From NCBI GenBank assembly GCA_022448265.1, contig JAKVCC010000009.1, positions 21,137 to 85,136 of the forward strand: a DNA stretch of 64,000 nucleotides, in the 5' to 3' direction. The stretch comes from Pirellulales bacterium (GTDB lineage: Bacteria; Planctomycetota; Planctomycetia; Pirellulales; Lacipirellulaceae). Of this stretch, positions 62,617 through 64,000 are shown piece by piece. A program made the position numbers and the translations under genes. The notes under the pieces were generated by a model that saw nothing but the letters and a program-made list of their open reading frames with translations, was not told the DNA's origin and ran no database searches. Position 1 is the stretch's first letter, and each line of letters starts with the position of its first letter.

Positions 62617-64000
62617 CATTCATTTGTCGGTAGTGCGCCGAGGGGCGTTGCAGACGACTGTGCTTTTGCTGTTGCTGTTCGTTGGCCTCTTGATGGCCGG
62701 GGGCTTTGCCTGGCGATGGAATGCACAAAGGAGCGACGATGGTAGTGGCGGCGCGATCTTGCATTCGGTAGGCCGCGACGTTTTTGTGCTGGCTGTTACC
62801 GAACGGGGTGAAGTTCAATCAGCGGGTGTGACCGCCATTCGTTCCAGCGTTAAAAACAAGGGCACTTCGGGCTTAGCCATCATGCGGATCGCACCCGAGG
62901 GAACGGAGGTAGGGGAAGGCGACTTTTTGGTTGAGCTGGACTCCTCGGCGCTCGAAGAAGAGCGGACTAGTCAGCGCATCAATCGCAATACAGTGGAATC
63001 GCGTGTGATTGAAGCGAAGAATGTCTACGAAACAGCCCTTATTACAGAACGCGAGTACTTGGAAGGCACCTACGTTCAGGAACGACAAACGATCGAGAGC
63101 GAAGTCTTTGTAGCGGAAGAAAACCTCAACCGGGCAAAGGAGTATTACGCGTACAGTAAGAAACTGGCGGTCAAAGGTTATGTCAACGAGTTGCAGTTGG
63201 AGGCCGATAAGTTTGCCGTCGACAAGTCAGTCAAAGAACTCGAGGCAGCGAAGACCAAGCTAAGAGTTCTCGACGAGTTCACAAAATTGAAGACGACCAA
63301 AGAGCTGGAAAGTAATATTCTCATCGCCCAGGCCAAGTGGGAAGCAGACAAGAATAGCTTTGAATTGGAAGAGGAAAAGCTGCGCGAGATTGAAGAGCAA
63401 ATTGCCCTGTGTACGATTCTGGCGCCTCGCGCCGGTATTGTTAAGTACGCCCACCAGCGCGATCGGCGTGGAAACAATGACTTTATTGTCGAAGAAGGGG
63501 CTGTCGTGCGAGAACGGCAGGAGATTATCCACCTTCCCGATCTGGGATCGATGCAGGTCGAAATCTTGATTAACGAGTCGCAAATCCAGTTTGTGACCGA
63601 GGGCATGCCGGCTAAAGTGGCTCCCATTGGCATGGGCGAATTAGAGCTGATGGGAGTGGTGGAGAGTCTCAGTGAGTATGCCGAGCCGAGTGGGTGGCGT
63701 AAGGCCAATGTCAAGGAATACAAGGCCTTCATAGAAATCGAGCACGCTCCGGCTGGAATGCGAGCTGGCATGACCGCTTCGGTCACGATCCAGTGCATGC
63801 GCATACCCAATGCCATGCTGGTACCCGTTCAGGCTGTATATGCGCACGGCCCGCAGTACTTCTGCCTGACGCACGACGAGGGAAAATGGCTGGCCAAAGA
63901 AGTCGTGTGTGGCGCGACCAATGACATGTTTTTTGTTGTCGAGAAAGGGCTGCAAGAGCGCGATCGGGTCGCGTTGAATCCTCGTCGCTATCTGAGCGAG
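62606..64000 (+). CDS. HlyD/RND-type membrane-fusion adaptor, 3' part cut by window edge
   Basis: ATG at 62606 overlaps the TolC-like stop by 11 nt; 465 codons are inside the window with no stop. One N-terminal membrane helix (LQTTVLLLLLFVGLLMAGGF) is followed by a lipoyl-like half motif (IAPEGTEVGEGDFLVELDSS), a long coiled coil (residues about 110-260), a second lipoyl half (CTILAPRAGIVKYAHQRDRR), and a beta-barrel segment (EILINESQIQFVTEGMPAKV). This is the adaptor layout of tripartite efflux and type I secretion. An inner-membrane pump gene probably follows beyond the edge. Confidence 0.88.
   Translation, partial: MFNNIHLSVVRRGALQTTVLLLLLFVGLLMAGGFAWRWNAQRSDDGSGGAILHSVGRDVFVLAVTERGEVQSAGVTAIRSSVKNKGTSGLAIMRIAPEGTEVGEGDFLVELDSSALEEERTSQRINRNTVESRVIEAKNVYETALITEREYLEGTYVQERQTIESEVFVAEENLNRAKEYYAYSKKLAVKGYVNELQLEADKFAVDKSVKELEAAKTKLRVLDEFTKLKTTKELESNILIAQAKWEADKNSFELEEEKLREIEEQIALCTILAPRAGIVKYAHQRDRRGNNDFIVEEGAVVRERQEIIHLPDLGSMQVEILINESQIQFVTEGMPAKVAPIGMGELELMGVVESLSEYAEPSGWRKANVKEYKAFIEIEHAPAGMRAGMTASVTIQCMRIPNAMLVPVQAVYAHGPQYFCLTHDEGKWLAKEVVCGATNDMFFVVEKGLQERDRVALNPRRYLSE

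Overview
The window looks like a chromosomal segment of a planctomycete, most likely from the Pirellulales. This is inferred from the gene set: a DUF1559 prepilin-like protein, a PEP-CTERM/dockerin-type tail, an SHD1-domain secreted protein, a DUF1573 protein, a sulfatase, PhoX, a membrane pyrophosphatase, and long runs of same-strand genes with generous intergenic spacers. No phage, insertion sequence, CRISPR array or rRNA gene was seen. One tRNA gene, tRNA-Ser(GCT), is present.

Layout. 1-6.7 kb holds a class IV aminotransferase (cut by the window edge), an alpha/beta hydrolase, a Cys/Pro-rich lipoprotein, a secreted transglutaminase-like protein, and a minus-strand group of redox or exported proteins. 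That group contains a TlpA-like thioredoxin, a PEP-CTERM tail, and a secreted thioredoxin-like protein whose frame is interrupted by one TGA directly after a Cys codon. 7.0-24.4 kb is one long minus-strand type IV pilus / type II secretion-like locus. In transcription order it encodes PilB/GspE, PilT, a second PilB/GspE, PilC/GspF, four prepilins and a giant GspK-like protein. 24.9-29.2 kb holds a small exported protein, PhoX and a DUF1559 protein. 29.5-34.9 kb holds a URO-D-type methyltransferase, a DUF4037 nucleotidyltransferase-like protein overlapping a PHP-domain hydrolase, and a convergent sugar-porter MFS. 35-39 kb has a membrane protein, a sulfatase and a threonine aldolase.

39.7-48.3 kb is mostly housekeeping and on the minus strand: tRNA-Ser, HppA, HolB, PurQ, PurL and TyrA, with tyrA-purL-purQ tightly packed. 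48.8-55.8 kb has a DUF1573 protein, protoporphyrinogen oxidase, an SHD1 protein with three 150-bp tandem repeats, and TypA/BipA. 56.1-59.2 kb has a PAS-GAF-receiver protein and a metallophosphoesterase. From 59.4 kb to the right edge is a MarR regulator, a very large TolC-like lipoprotein and an HlyD-type adaptor (cut by the edge). These three overlap like an operon.

The strongest candidate for something undescribed is the gene at 5243-6427. Both sides of the TGA are in the same frame, the codon before it is Cys, and a perfect 6-bp stem-loop with a G-rich loop follows at a spacing compatible with a bacterial SECIS. It is therefore a candidate exported Cys-Sec protein, although a nonsense mutation or sequencing error is not excluded. 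Other points of interest are the prepilins with Ala instead of Gly at the cleavage site and unusually long leaders, a two-copy intergenic double-hairpin motif, and the DUF4037-PHP pair.
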